Shown here in pieces: positions 15,614-24,218 of a stretch of 35,941 nt of DNA (positions are counted from its first letter, which is position 1; each line of letters opens with the position of its first letter). The DNA is from JAKOQB01 sp036824465 (GTDB lineage: Bacteria > Pseudomonadota > Gammaproteobacteria > Burkholderiales > Burkholderiaceae_F), in contig DAITAC010000038.1 of assembly GCA_036824465.1 (NCBI GenBank), positions 1 to 35,941 of the forward strand, in the 5' to 3' direction. Below the pieces are notes generated by a model. That model saw only the letters and a program-made list of their open reading frames with translations, was not told the DNA's origin and made no database searches. The translations under genes were made by a program, and so were the position numbers.

Positions 15614-18052
15614 TCAGTCGGGCTTCCACGGCTTCCAGTACAGCTTGTCGGCTTTGCCATGCAACGCCCGATACACCTTCTCGGGTGTAAAGGGCAGTTC
15701 GTAGATTCTCACGCCGGTCGCGTTCTCGATCGCATTCGCCGTTGCCGCCGCGATGCAGATCGCCGGCGCCTCGCCCACCCCCTTCGCACCCTGCGGGCCT
15801 TCGCCGTCCATCGATTCGATGAACGAGACATCGATCTCCGGAATCTCCGGCGCCGTGACGAGCTTGTAGTCGCGGAAGTTAGGGTTGCGCATCCGGCCGT
15901 CTTCGATCATCAGGTTCTCGGTCAGCGCATAGCCCTGTCCCATCACGACGCCGCCTTCGATCTGGCCTTCGATGCCGAGGCGATTGAGCACGCGTCCCAC
16001 ATCATGCGCGCCGGTCACGCGTGTCATCTTGACGATCCCGGTATCGGTATCGACCTCGACCTCGACTACCTGCGTGGCCCACGCGTACGCCGCGGAGACA
16101 TCGCCCTTGAAGCCCTTGTCCTGGTGTTGGCTCGGCGGCTCGTAGTAGAAAGTCGTCATCACGAGCTCGGCCTTGTCGCTGAAGTGCAGGCTCCGCATCA
16201 GCCGCGCCAGGTCGATCAGCGGCTCGCCGCTGGCAGCGCGCACGATGTGGCCGCCGCGCAAAGTGAGGTCGGCCTCCGCGCATTCGAACTTCTTCGCCGC
16301 CGCCGCAAGGATCTTTGCCCTGGCTTTCTTCGCCGCGCCGATCGCCGAGTTGCCGGCGATGAATGTGGTGCGCGATGCATGCACGCCGACGTCCCAGGGC
16401 GTGATGTCGGTGTCGTTGTTCACCACCGTCACGGACGAGATCGGCAGGCCGAGTTCCTCGCACACCAGTTGCGAAAGCACGGTCTCCGAACCCTGGCCGA
16501 TTTCTGAGGCGCCGGTGATCAGCGTCACGTGCGCGAAATCGTCGATCTTGAGGATCGTGCCGCAGCCATCCGAGGGATAGATCTTGGCGCCGCCGCCTAC
16601 ATGCAGCATCGAGGCGATGCCCACCCCGCGCCTGACCGCGGGATTCGATCCCTCGCGTTTGATCGGGCCCGACGCGCTGCGTGCCGCGATGTTGTCGCGC
16701 CGCTTCCGTTGATAGTCGCTGCGCGCGGCCGCCGTCTTCAGACAGTCCTGAAATCCGCAGCTCTTGAACGACATCCCCTGGCCGGTGACTTCACCCGGCA
16801 CCTGCGCGTTCTTCAGCCTGAAGTCGAACGGGTCCATGCCGATCGCTTCGGCCAGCTTGTCCATGTGCGCCTCGACGGCGAACGTGGCCTGCAGGTTGCC
16901 GTAGCCGCGGAACGATCCGGCGTAGGGATTGTTGGTGTACACGGCGGTGGTGTGATAGTCGCAATTCGGCACGCGGTACAGCGACGAGAACGTCTGCATC
17001 ATCACGAACGGCGTGGTCGCGCCCCAGGAGGTGTACGCACCGTTGTCGTGCAGCGTGTGCACCTGGCGGAAGGTCAGGGTGCCATCCTTCTTGCAGCCCG
17101 AGCGCAGTGTCAGCAGTACCGGCTGCCGTGTCGGCGAGGCGAGGAATTCCTCTTCGCGGCTGAACACGAGCTTGACCGGCCGCCGTGCGGCGCGTGCCAA
17201 GAAGACGCAGATCACCTCGAAAGGATAGATGTCGAGCTTGGAGCCGAAACCGCCGCCAATGGGCGGCTGGATGATGCGAATGCGCGCCGGGTCCATGTTC
17301 AGGTACTCGGCGAATTCGCGCTTGTGCAGAAACGGCACCTGCGTGTTCGAGTACATCAGCAGGTTGCCGCTGGCGTCGAAGTCGGCGATCACGCCGGACA
17401 CGCCCATGCAGCAGTGCGTGACGTAGTGCAGCTTGAACGTGTCTTCGATCACCACATCCGAGTCGGCCTCGCCCTGCGCCACGTCGCCGTGCGCGTAGTC
17501 GAAGCGCATCGCGATGTTGTCCTTCTTGCCGCTGAAGGCGATCGGCATGCCCTGCTTGAGACTCAACTGGCTGCCATCGGCGCCATGCGGCTCGGGGTGG
17601 ATCAGCGGCGCGTCGGGCTTGATCGCATCGAGCGCGTTGCTGATGACCGGCAGATCCTCGTAGTCGACCTTGATCAGCCGCAGCGCCTGCTCGGCGATCT
17701 CCTCGGAGTCGGCCGCCACCGCCGCGATCTCGTCACGTTCGCTGCGCACGCGGTCGCGCTTCAACGGCAGATGGTCCTTGGCGACGCCGATCGGACGTTG
17801 CTCCGGCAGGTCGGCCGCGGTCAGCACGACGTGCACGCCGGGCAATGCCTTTGCCGCCGACGTGTCGATGCGCACGATGCGTGCGTGTACGCGTGCCGAA
17901 CGCAGTATCTTCGCGTGCAGCTGACCCGGCAGGTTGATGTCATGGATGTAGCGCGTCTTGCCGCTCGCCTTTTCCGGCGCATCCATCTTCGGGATGCGCT
18001 TGCCGATCAGCGTGTCGGGCGCGATGGCGGCGGGTCTCTCGGCGACCTTCAT
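15614..18052 (-). CDS. iaaK: Molybdenum hydroxylase large subunit (xanthine dehydrogenase family), IaaK-like
   Basis: 812 residues, full length for the Mo-binding subunit of xanthine dehydrogenase-type enzymes. Residues about 20-130 form the a/b hammerhead domain (SGKTRYIHDINLPG). PPIGGGFGSK near 265 and GSFRGYGNLQ near 375 line the pterin site. The catalytic Glu761 is in GPQGAKGVGEAP at the C-terminus. With the 2Fe-2S and FAD subunits encoded just upstream it forms an (abg)2 hydroxylase that puts water-derived oxygen on an N-heteroaromatic carbon without O2. In the auxin pathway this converts the indole ring to the 2-oxoindole. Its start overlaps the 2Fe-2S gene by four bases. The sequence is closer to the aryl-CoA/heteroaromatic group than to xanthine dehydrogenase itself, but substrate is inferred from the operon. 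Confidence 0.9.
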   Translation of the reverse strand: MKVAERPAAIAPDTLIGKRIPKMDAPEKASGKTRYIHDINLPGQLHAKILRSARVHARIVRIDTSAAKALPGVHVVLTAADLPEQRPIGVAKDHLPLKRDRVRSERDEIAAVAADSEEIAEQALRLIKVDYEDLPVISNALDAIKPDAPLIHPEPHGADGSQLSLKQGMPIAFSGKKDNIAMRFDYAHGDVAQGEADSDVVIEDTFKLHYVTHCCMGVSGVIADFDASGNLLMYSNTQVPFLHKREFAEYLNMDPARIRIIQPPIGGGFGSKLDIYPFEVICVFLARAARRPVKLVFSREEEFLASPTRQPVLLTLRSGCKKDGTLTFRQVHTLHDNGAYTSWGATTPFVMMQTFSSLYRVPNCDYHTTAVYTNNPYAGSFRGYGNLQATFAVEAHMDKLAEAIGMDPFDFRLKNAQVPGEVTGQGMSFKSCGFQDCLKTAAARSDYQRKRRDNIAARSASGPIKREGSNPAVRRGVGIASMLHVGGGAKIYPSDGCGTILKIDDFAHVTLITGASEIGQGSETVLSQLVCEELGLPISSVTVVNNDTDITPWDVGVHASRTTFIAGNSAIGAAKKARAKILAAAAKKFECAEADLTLRGGHIVRAASGEPLIDLARLMRSLHFSDKAELVMTTFYYEPPSQHQDKGFKGDVSAAYAWATQVVEVEVDTDTGIVKMTRVTGAHDVGRVLNRLGIEGQIEGGVVMGQGYALTENLMIEDGRMRNPNFRDYKLVTAPEIPEIDVSFIESMDGEGPQGAKGVGEAPAICIAAATANAIENATGVRIYELPFTPEKVYRALHGKADKLYWKPWKPD

Positions 18053-18534
18053 CGGGCTGCTCCTTCTTCAGCATGGCTCGCCGACACGATGGCCTCGACG
18101 ATCTTCTTGTAACCGGTGCAGCGGCACAGGTTGCCCTCGATGCCGCGTTTCACGGTCGCCGCATCGACCTCGGGATGGTGTGCCAGCAGATGGCTCGCCT
18201 GCACCATCAGGCCCGGCGTGCAGAAACCGCATTGCACGGCGCCGTGCGCGACAAAGGCGTCGCGCAGCGCGTCGGCGCGGGCATCGCCCGTCAGACCTTC
18301 GATCGTCGTGACGCGACGACCATCGCAGTCGACCGCGAACATCAGGCACGAGTTGATCGTTTGATCATCGACGATGATCGTGCAGGCGCCGCACTCTCCT
18401 TCGCCGCAGCCGTACTTGGTGCCGGTCAGCCCGATCACGTCACGCAGCATCGCGAGCGCGCTCTGGCCTACGTCCACCGTCACCTTGCGTTGCACGCCGT
18501 TCAGCGTGAAGGCGATGTCATGCTTGAGCGACAT
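18049..18534 (-). CDS. iaaJ: Molybdenum hydroxylase 2Fe-2S subunit, IaaJ-like
   Basis: 161 residues, standard size. The N-terminal plant-type ferredoxin domain binds one 2Fe-2S cluster with C43, C48, C51 and C63 (YGCGEGECGACT and SCL). The C-terminal four-helix domain binds the second with C103, C106, C138 and C140 (QCGFCTPG and LCRCTGY). Electrons pass from the molybdenum centre through both clusters to the FAD subunit. Start overlaps the FAD gene by 17 bases and its end overlaps the large-subunit gene by four, so the three subunits are tightly coupled. Confidence 0.95.
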   Translation of the reverse strand: MSLKHDIAFTLNGVQRKVTVDVGQSALAMLRDVIGLTGTKYGCGEGECGACTIIVDDQTINSCLMFAVDCDGRRVTTIEGLTGDARADALRDAFVAHGAVQCGFCTPGLMVQASHLLAHHPEVDAATVKRGIEGNLCRCTGYKKIVEAIVSASHAEEGAAR

Positions 18535-19384
18535 GGTCGAGCATCCTCTTGGTCATGTTGCGGATCAGTTCGCGCCGATACCAGGCCGACGCGCGCACGT
18601 CGTCGATCGGCCTGACTTCGTCGTACGCGGCCTGTGCGGCGGCATCGATCGTGGCGCGGTCCAGGCGCTTGCCTTCGAGCGCGGCCTCGGTGCGCGGCGC
18701 GCGTACCGGTGTGGGCGCCACGGCGCCGAAAGCGACGCGCACCTGCGACAGCAGATGATCTGTGCGCACACCCGCGATGCCGATCGAAATCGCCGAGATA
18801 TCGAGCGCCGGCCGCGTGCCGAATTTGAAGAAGCGCGCGAAGTGGTTCGGTGGTGGCAGCGGGATGAGCACGCCGGTCAGCAACTCGTTCGCAGCGCGCC
18901 GGGTCTTGCCCGGCCCGACAAAGAAGTCGCCGAGCGGAATGCGACGCACCCGCATCTCGCCATTCGGTTTGGCCGCGAGTTCGGCGTAAGCGTCGAGCAC
19001 CAGCAGCGGTATCAGCATGTCGCCCGCGGGTGAGGCGTTGTTGATGTTGCCGCCGAGTGTGGCTGCATTGCGGATCTGGTCGCTGGCGAAATGATCACCC
19101 GCTTCGACCAGCACCGGAAAGAATTCCTGCACGAGTGCGTCGCGCATGATGTCGGTGACGGTGACAAGCGCGCCGATGCGGATCGCGTCGCCATCACGCG
19201 CGATCCCCTTCAGTTCCGGCACACGCTGGATGTTCATCAGCGTCGGCTTGAACTTCAGCCGCCCGCTCTGGCTTTGCGGCATCACGTCGGTGCCGCCAGC
19301 CAGCACGGTCACTTCTCCCTCTCGCAGGCACTCGAGCGCCTGAGCGAGGCTGGTGGGCGCGATGTACTGCTCAATGGCATTCAT
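18518..19384 (-). CDS. iaaI: Molybdenum hydroxylase FAD subunit, IaaI-like
   Basis: 288 residues, the CoxM/XdhB-type FAD-binding subunit. FAD motifs are VLAGGTDVMP at about 31-40 and ATLGGNINNASPAGD at about 107-121. It accepts electrons from the 2Fe-2S subunit and passes them to NAD or another acceptor. It has only one cysteine (residue 19), so it lacks the extra 4Fe-4S insertion of 4-hydroxybenzoyl-CoA reductase; this points to an oxidising rather than a low-potential reducing enzyme. It lies 11 bases after the mutase gene start region in map order and is translated right after that gene. Confidence 0.92.
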   Translation of the reverse strand: MNAIEQYIAPTSLAQALECLREGEVTVLAGGTDVMPQSQSGRLKFKPTLMNIQRVPELKGIARDGDAIRIGALVTVTDIMRDALVQEFFPVLVEAGDHFASDQIRNAATLGGNINNASPAGDMLIPLLVLDAYAELAAKPNGEMRVRRIPLGDFFVGPGKTRRAANELLTGVLIPLPPPNHFARFFKFGTRPALDISAISIGIAGVRTDHLLSQVRVAFGAVAPTPVRAPRTEAALEGKRLDRATIDAAAQAAYDEVRPIDDVRASAWYRRELIRNMTKRMLDHVAQA

Positions 19385-19395
19385 TTCGGCTCATC

Positions 19396-21009
19396 CTAGA
19401 AACGCACGGGCTCGATGTAGCGACCGAACACCGTCACCATCTGGTTCGTGATCTCGCCGACGCTCGCGTAGGCCTTCACCGCGTCGACGATCGCCGGCAT
19501 CAGGTTGACACCGGAGCGCGCATCGCTGGCGACCCGTTGCAGCGCGCGCGTCACCGCGGCGTTATCGCGCTCGGCGCGCGCGCGGTTCAACCCCGCAATC
19601 TGCGCGCGCGCGTCGTCTTCCTTGTACGGATGGAATTCCACCGGATGTTCGGCGTCGTCGTCGCTGCGGTAGCGGTTGACACCGACCTTCGGGAACCGCC
19701 CCGACTCGATATCGCGCTGCATCTGGTACGCCTGCGCGGAAACCCGGGCCTGGATGACGCCTTCGGACACGAGCTTGACGATGCCGCCCTCGGCGTCTGT
19801 CTCGGCCATGATGCGTTCCATCTCGGCGCGCATCTGGTTGGTCAGCGTCTCGATGTAGTACGAGCCGCCGAGCGGATCGACGGTGTCCGTGAGACCCATC
19901 TCCTCGATCAGCAGTTGCATCGTGCGCAGCGAAATGCGCTGCGCGTATTCGGTGGGGATCGTGTACGCCTCGTCAAAGCAGCACAGCGCCATCGTCTGCG
20001 CACCCGACAGGGCCGAGATGAGCGCGTAGTACGCGCCGCGCACGATGTTGTTCTCCGGCTGCTCGAGCGTCAGCCCGCCGCCACCGCCGCCGGCGATCAT
20101 GCGCAGCCACATCGAGCCCGGCTGGGTTGCGCCGTACTGCTCTTTCATGATCTTCGCCCACAGGCTGCGGCCGGCGCGGAACTTGGCGACCTGCTCGAAG
20201 ATGCTGCCGAAGATGTTGAAGTTATACGAAAGCCGGCCGGCGAATTCGTCCACCGACAGGCCGCGCTTGATGACTTCGTCCGCGTACGCCTTGGCGATGC
20301 AGAATGCGTAAGCCATCTCCTGCGTCGGTGTCGCGCCCGACTCGCGGATGTGATAGCCGCACACCGACACCGGGCTGTACTTGGGCGCGTGCGCCGCGCA
20401 GTACTCGATCGTGTCGCCCACCAAGCGCATCGATGGCTGCACCGGGAAGATCCAGGTGCCGCGACCGATGAACTCCTTCAGGATGTCGTTCTGCGCGGTG
20501 CCGCGCAGCCGCTTGAGGTCATAGCCGCGTTTTTCCGCCATCGCCAGGTACATCGCGATCAGGATCGCCGCCGCGCCGTTGATGGTCAGCGACACCGTGA
20601 TCTTGTCCAGGTCGATGCCGTCGAAGGCGACCTCGAAGTCGCGCAGCGTGTCGACCGCCATGCCGACGCGCCCGACCTCGCCCTCGGCCTGCGGGTCGTC
20701 GGAGTCCAGCCCGCACTGCGTCGGCAGGTCGAAGGCGACGTTCAATCCCGTCTGGCCGTTGGCGATCAGGTACTTGAAGCGTTCATTGGTGTCGGCCGCG
20801 TTGCCAAAGCCCGTGTACTGCCGCATCGTCCACGGTTGCTTGCGGTACATCAGCGGATGGATGCCGCGCGTGAACGGATACTCGCCCGGCCGGCCGAGCA
20901 TCGACAGGCCGCCGCTGTGCTCGACATCGTCGGCGGTGTAAAGCGGCTGGATTGCGATGCCCGATTCGTTGACCTTGGGCGCGAGTTCGCTCGGTTGGTC
21001 GCGTTTCAT
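19396..21009 (-). CDS. iaaH: B12-dependent acyl-CoA mutase, catalytic large subunit
   Basis: 537 residues: the TIM-barrel half of the methylmalonyl-CoA mutase family without a B12 domain, as in two-subunit mutases. Substrate-contact residues line up with the Propionibacterium enzyme: R63 and Y65 in PWTMRQYTGFG (Arg87/Tyr89), Ala92 in NVAFDLP, R195 in QPSMR (Arg207) and Y219-H220 in GYHIRESG (Tyr243/His244). The Tyr/Arg pair that holds the free carboxylate is thus kept, which fits a succinyl-type substrate and argues against isobutyryl- or 2-hydroxyisobutyryl-CoA mutase. In the auxin pathway it would convert (2-aminophenyl)succinyl-CoA to 2-aminobenzylmalonyl-CoA. ATG at 21009 overlaps the stop of the B12 subunit gene (ATGA). 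The subunit letter follows gene order and my memory of the iaa cluster. Confidence 0.88.
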   Translation of the reverse strand: MKRDQPSELAPKVNESGIAIQPLYTADDVEHSGGLSMLGRPGEYPFTRGIHPLMYRKQPWTMRQYTGFGNAADTNERFKYLIANGQTGLNVAFDLPTQCGLDSDDPQAEGEVGRVGMAVDTLRDFEVAFDGIDLDKITVSLTINGAAAILIAMYLAMAEKRGYDLKRLRGTAQNDILKEFIGRGTWIFPVQPSMRLVGDTIEYCAAHAPKYSPVSVCGYHIRESGATPTQEMAYAFCIAKAYADEVIKRGLSVDEFAGRLSYNFNIFGSIFEQVAKFRAGRSLWAKIMKEQYGATQPGSMWLRMIAGGGGGGLTLEQPENNIVRGAYYALISALSGAQTMALCCFDEAYTIPTEYAQRISLRTMQLLIEEMGLTDTVDPLGGSYYIETLTNQMRAEMERIMAETDAEGGIVKLVSEGVIQARVSAQAYQMQRDIESGRFPKVGVNRYRSDDDAEHPVEFHPYKEDDARAQIAGLNRARAERDNAAVTRALQRVASDARSGVNLMPAIVDAVKAYASVGEITNQMVTVFGRYIEPVRF

Positions 21010-21398
21010 GCGTTGGCCTTGATGTAGTCGCAGATATCGTCGAGCTTCGAGCCGGTGCGAAAGATTCCCTTGAAACCCAGCGCGCGCAGCGCGTCGTGAT
21101 CCTGCGGCGGGAGATTGCCGCCGATGATCCACAGCTTGTCGGTGAGCCCCGCTTCTTCGAGCAGCGGCTTCAGGCGCCGGCAGAAACTCAGGTGCGATCC
21201 GGCCATGCTCGACAGCGCGATCACGTCGGGGTCTTCCTGCACGGCAATGTGCGTGATCTGCTCCGGCGTTTGGCGCAACCCGGTGTAGATCACTTCGAAA
21301 CCCGCATCCTTCATCGCGCGCACGACCACCTTCGCGCCTTGATCGTGGCCGTCGAGGCCGGGCTTGGCCAGAACGACACGAATTCGCCTGCCGTTCAC
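21006..21398 (-). CDS. iaaG: B12-dependent acyl-CoA mutase, cobalamin-binding small subunit
   Basis: 130 residues, a stand-alone B12-binding Rossmann domain. The base-off ligand motif DxHxxG is seen as LDGHDQG near residues 15-21, followed by the SxL-type SSMAGSH and a GG in IIGGNLPPQD. It pairs with the large subunit encoded directly downstream. Start codon is GTG at 21398, with GGAGG about five bases upstream inside the end of the acyl-CoA dehydrogenase gene, whose stop it overlaps by four bases. No MeaB/ArgK-type chaperone GTPase gene is present in the window. Confidence 0.92.
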   Translation of the reverse strand: MNGRRIRVVLAKPGLDGHDQGAKVVVRAMKDAGFEVIYTGLRQTPEQITHIAVQEDPDVIALSSMAGSHLSFCRRLKPLLEEAGLTDKLWIIGGNLPPQDHDALRALGFKGIFRTGSKLDDICDYIKANA

Positions 21399-22528
21399 GA
21401 TGTGACCTCCTTGGCGATGATCAGCTTCAGGATCTCGCTGGTACCACCGCCGATCAGCGTGAAGCGTACGTCGCGCAGATAGCGTTGCACCGGGTATTCC
21501 ATTGCGTAACCATACGAGGCCAGCACGCGCGCCGCCTGATCACACACGCGCGCCGCGGCTTCGCTGGCAAAGAGCTTGCACATCGCCGCCTCTGCGTGAT
21601 GCGGGCGATCGTTGTCGCGCAGCCATGCGGCGTAATGCACGAGGTGGGTCGCGGCTTCGAGCTCGGTCGCCATTTCGGCCAGCTTGAACTGGATCGCCTG
21701 GAAGCGATTGATCGGCTTGCCGAATTGCTTGCGCTCCGACGCGTAGCGAGTCGACTCTGCCAGCGCGGCGCGAGCCACGCCGAGCGCCATCGCGCCGGTG
21801 ATGATGCGGATCTCGGCGAGTGTCTTGCGCAAGTGCACTTCGCCGTCGCCTTCTTCCTTCGACAGGCGGTGGCTGTCGGGAACGAAGCATTCATCGAACG
21901 CCACCTCCGACGTCGGCAGCGCCCACACGCCCATCTTGTGGATCGCGCGTCCTACTGCAAGGCCCTTGGACGATCGCTCGACCAGAAAGAGCGTGAGCTT
22001 CTTCGCTTCACCGGCGCGCGCAAACACGGTGAAGAAATCGGCCACCGGTGCCGACGTGATCCAGGTCTTCTGGCCGCTCAGCAGATAGCCGCCGTCGACC
22101 TTCTTCGCAAACGTGGCGATGCCGTCCAGATCCGAGCCGGCATTGGGCTCCGTCATGCAGATGGCGCCGATCTTCTCGCCGCGCAGCGCCGGCTTGAACA
22201 GGCGCTCGATGATGTCGGCGTTGCCGAGCATGTGCAGGAACTTGGTGCCCATCAGCGACTGCATGGCCGCCGCACCGGCGAGCGACATCGAGCCGCGCGA
22301 GATCTCTGTGAGGGCCAGGCAGAACTCGGTCAGTCCCATGCCGGTGCCGCCGGCGGATTCCGGATAGCGCATGCCGAAGAAGCCGAGTGCGGCCAGTTCC
22401 TTGAAGAGCGGCAGCGGAAACGCATGCGCCTCGTCGAGTGCAGCCGCCTGCGGCGTGATGCGCTCATCCGCGAAGCGCGCGAAGGTATCGCGCACCGCAC
22501 GCTGGTCGCTGGTGAGGTCGAAGTCCAT
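21395..22528 (-). CDS. iaaF: Acyl-CoA dehydrogenase, IaaF-like (benzylmalonyl-CoA dehydrogenase)
   Basis: 377 residues with the ordinary acyl-CoA dehydrogenase layout: ICMTEPNAGSD (FAD/substrate signature) near 125-135, KTWITSAP near 153-160, RKQFGKPI near 264-271, and C-terminal GGGTSEILKLIIAKEV. The usual catalytic glutamate (YEGT in medium-chain enzymes) is glycine here (Gly361 in IGGGTSEI). The alternative helix-G glutamate of isovaleryl-CoA dehydrogenase is also not at the expected place (LAEIRIITGA). In the auxin pathway IaaF carries out oxidative decarboxylation of benzylmalonyl-CoA, where loss of CO2 can create the carbanion without a base, so the missing Glu fits. ATG at 22528 is one base after the stop of the HyuB gene; an ATG seven codons upstream is less likely. 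Confidence 0.87.
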   Translation of the reverse strand: MDFDLTSDQRAVRDTFARFADERITPQAAALDEAHAFPLPLFKELAALGFFGMRYPESAGGTGMGLTEFCLALTEISRGSMSLAGAAAMQSLMGTKFLHMLGNADIIERLFKPALRGEKIGAICMTEPNAGSDLDGIATFAKKVDGGYLLSGQKTWITSAPVADFFTVFARAGEAKKLTLFLVERSSKGLAVGRAIHKMGVWALPTSEVAFDECFVPDSHRLSKEEGDGEVHLRKTLAEIRIITGAMALGVARAALAESTRYASERKQFGKPINRFQAIQFKLAEMATELEAATHLVHYAAWLRDNDRPHHAEAAMCKLFASEAAARVCDQAARVLASYGYAMEYPVQRYLRDVRFTLIGGGTSEILKLIIAKEVTS

Positions 22529-22529
22529 G

Positions 22530-24218
22530 TCAGCCCGGTGGTTCGGCATCGAAGCCGTACAGCGTGCGCGCGGCTTCCGGTGAGATCACGCCGTTCTTCA
22601 CCTCATCCGCGAGCCGATTGCGGTCGCGCAGATTCGGGTCGCCGTAGCCGCCGCCGCCGCTGGCGACCTGGTGATAGATCGTTCCCTTCGGCACGCCGGT
22701 GATCAGGTCCTTGTTCTTTGGCACGACGGTCGTTCCATCGGGATAGCGCAGCCGAATGAAATTCAGGCCCGCATCGCCGCCGCCGAACAGGCCAAACGCC
22801 GGCTCGAAGTCGCCGTCACCGAATGTGACGAGCTGTGTGTCTTCCGAACCGATCTGGAAGATCGTCTCGACCCCCAGCCCGCCGCGCCACTGTCCGGCAC
22901 CGGCCGAGTCGGTCAGCAGCTCGTGCTTGATCAGCGTGTGCGGCGTCTGCTGTTCGAACATTTCGTAATCCTGGTCGAGCACGCCACCGGACGCATCGAT
23001 CATGCCGATATGGTCGTAGCCGTCGGTGCCGCGCAGTGCACCCGAGCCGCCCTTCAGCCCCATGAAGCCGATGTCGACGTACGTCTCGTTCTTCTGCGGA
23101 TCGGTTCCGGTCGTCAGCGAACAGAGCAGGTTGTTCCAGCCCGCGGTCACGCGGTCCGGCATCACCGGCGCCAGCGCGCGCTGGATCGCGTCCGCATTGG
23201 GTGGGCACAGGTGGTTGCCGAAGGTCGTGGCCTTCGGATACGACGCGTTCAGGATCGTGCCTTCGGGAATCACGATCTCGATCGGCTGCACCATGCCTTC
23301 GTTGTGCGGAATGTCGGGATTGACCATCTGCAGCAACGTCAGGATCGTCGCCGACGCCGACGAGGTGAACGTGCCGTTCACGAATCCATTGGTCTGCGCA
23401 TCGGTGCGTGAGTAGTCGAACTTGATCGACTTGTCCTTGACCTCGACATCGACCCGGATCGTGTACTTGCTGCCCACGTTGCGGCCGTCGTAGTACACGT
23501 AGCCCTCGCCCGAGTAGCGGCCGTTCGGAATCTTGGCGATCTCCGCTTCCATCATCTTGCGCGTCGCCTCGAACAGCGCGCGCTTGTGCGACTCGAAGCT
23601 CTCCAGCCCGTACTTGTCGATCAGTTCCAGCAGGCGTCGCTCGCCCACGGTGCAGGCGCCGATTTCGGCCTTCATGTCGTGCTGGACGATCTCCAGGCGG
23701 ATGTTGGCGAAGATCAGATTCCACACATCCTTGCGCAGCTTGCCGCGCTCGTAGACCTTGACGGCGGGGATGCGCAGTGCCTCCTGCCAGACCTCGACCG
23801 CGTTCGGGTTGTAGCCGCCGCGCACATTGCCGCCGATGTCGGCCTGGTGTCCCTTGACCGCCGTCCATGCGACGAGCTTTTCGCCGTGGAACACCGGCTT
23901 GTACACGGCGACGTCGTTGTTCTGGTTGCCGAGCGAGAACACGTCATTGTGGAAGATCACGTCCCCCGGATAGATCTCGTCGCCGTAGTACTGCCTGATG
24001 TACTTGCACACCGGCGCGAGCGAGAACGCGAGGATCGGCAGGTTCTCCGTCTGCTCGAGCATGTTGCCATCGGCGTCGTACAGGCCAGTGACATAGTCCT
24101 TTGCCTCGCACAGGATCGGCGAACGCGTCGTCTTCTCCATCGAGATGCTCATCTCGTCGGTGATCGACTTGAAGGTCCGCGCATAGACGGACAGCAGGAT
24201 CGGATCGATCTTGTTCAT
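22530..24218 (-). CDS. iaaE: Hydantoinase B-type subunit, IaaE-like
   Basis: 562 residues, full-length HyuB/acetophenone-carboxylase d-like subunit. It opens MNKIDPILLSVYARTFKSI and has the family metal-site region IFHNDVFSLGNQNNDVAVY and KGHQADIGG around residues 95-135, FGNHLCPPNADAIQ near 345, and the terminal SGGGGYGDP motif. With the ATPase-like A subunit it makes an ATP-dependent amidohydrolase. In the auxin pathway IaaCE opens the lactam of 2-oxoindoleacetyl-CoA, giving (2-aminophenyl)succinyl-CoA. Its ATG overlaps the stop of the A-subunit gene (ATGA). There is no third, gamma-type subunit, which argues against acetone carboxylase. Confidence 0.9.
   Translation of the reverse strand: MNKIDPILLSVYARTFKSITDEMSISMEKTTRSPILCEAKDYVTGLYDADGNMLEQTENLPILAFSLAPVCKYIRQYYGDEIYPGDVIFHNDVFSLGNQNNDVAVYKPVFHGEKLVAWTAVKGHQADIGGNVRGGYNPNAVEVWQEALRIPAVKVYERGKLRKDVWNLIFANIRLEIVQHDMKAEIGACTVGERRLLELIDKYGLESFESHKRALFEATRKMMEAEIAKIPNGRYSGEGYVYYDGRNVGSKYTIRVDVEVKDKSIKFDYSRTDAQTNGFVNGTFTSSASATILTLLQMVNPDIPHNEGMVQPIEIVIPEGTILNASYPKATTFGNHLCPPNADAIQRALAPVMPDRVTAGWNNLLCSLTTGTDPQKNETYVDIGFMGLKGGSGALRGTDGYDHIGMIDASGGVLDQDYEMFEQQTPHTLIKHELLTDSAGAGQWRGGLGVETIFQIGSEDTQLVTFGDGDFEPAFGLFGGGDAGLNFIRLRYPDGTTVVPKNKDLITGVPKGTIYHQVASGGGGYGDPNLRDRNRLADEVKNGVISPEAARTLYGFDAEPPG

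Noticed and set aside
12831..18112. Very long open frames on the + strand opposite the fusion protein and the molybdenum subunit (about 606 and 527 codons).
   Set aside because: They lie exactly antisense to well-supported enzymes, have His/Arg/Gln-rich composition typical of mirror frames in high-GC DNA, and show no domain motif or ribosome site.
15614..19384. 4-hydroxybenzoyl-CoA reductase for the molybdenum enzyme.
   Set aside because: The FAD subunit has a single cysteine and so lacks the extra 4Fe-4S insertion of that reductase; operon context calls for an oxidising hydroxylase.
19396..21398. 2-hydroxyisobutyryl-CoA mutase for the split B12 enzyme.
   Set aside because: The pocket has Tyr and Ala (Y65, A92) as in methylmalonyl-CoA mutase, not the Ile/Asp pair I recall for the hydroxyisobutyryl enzyme, and the carboxylate-binding Arg is kept.
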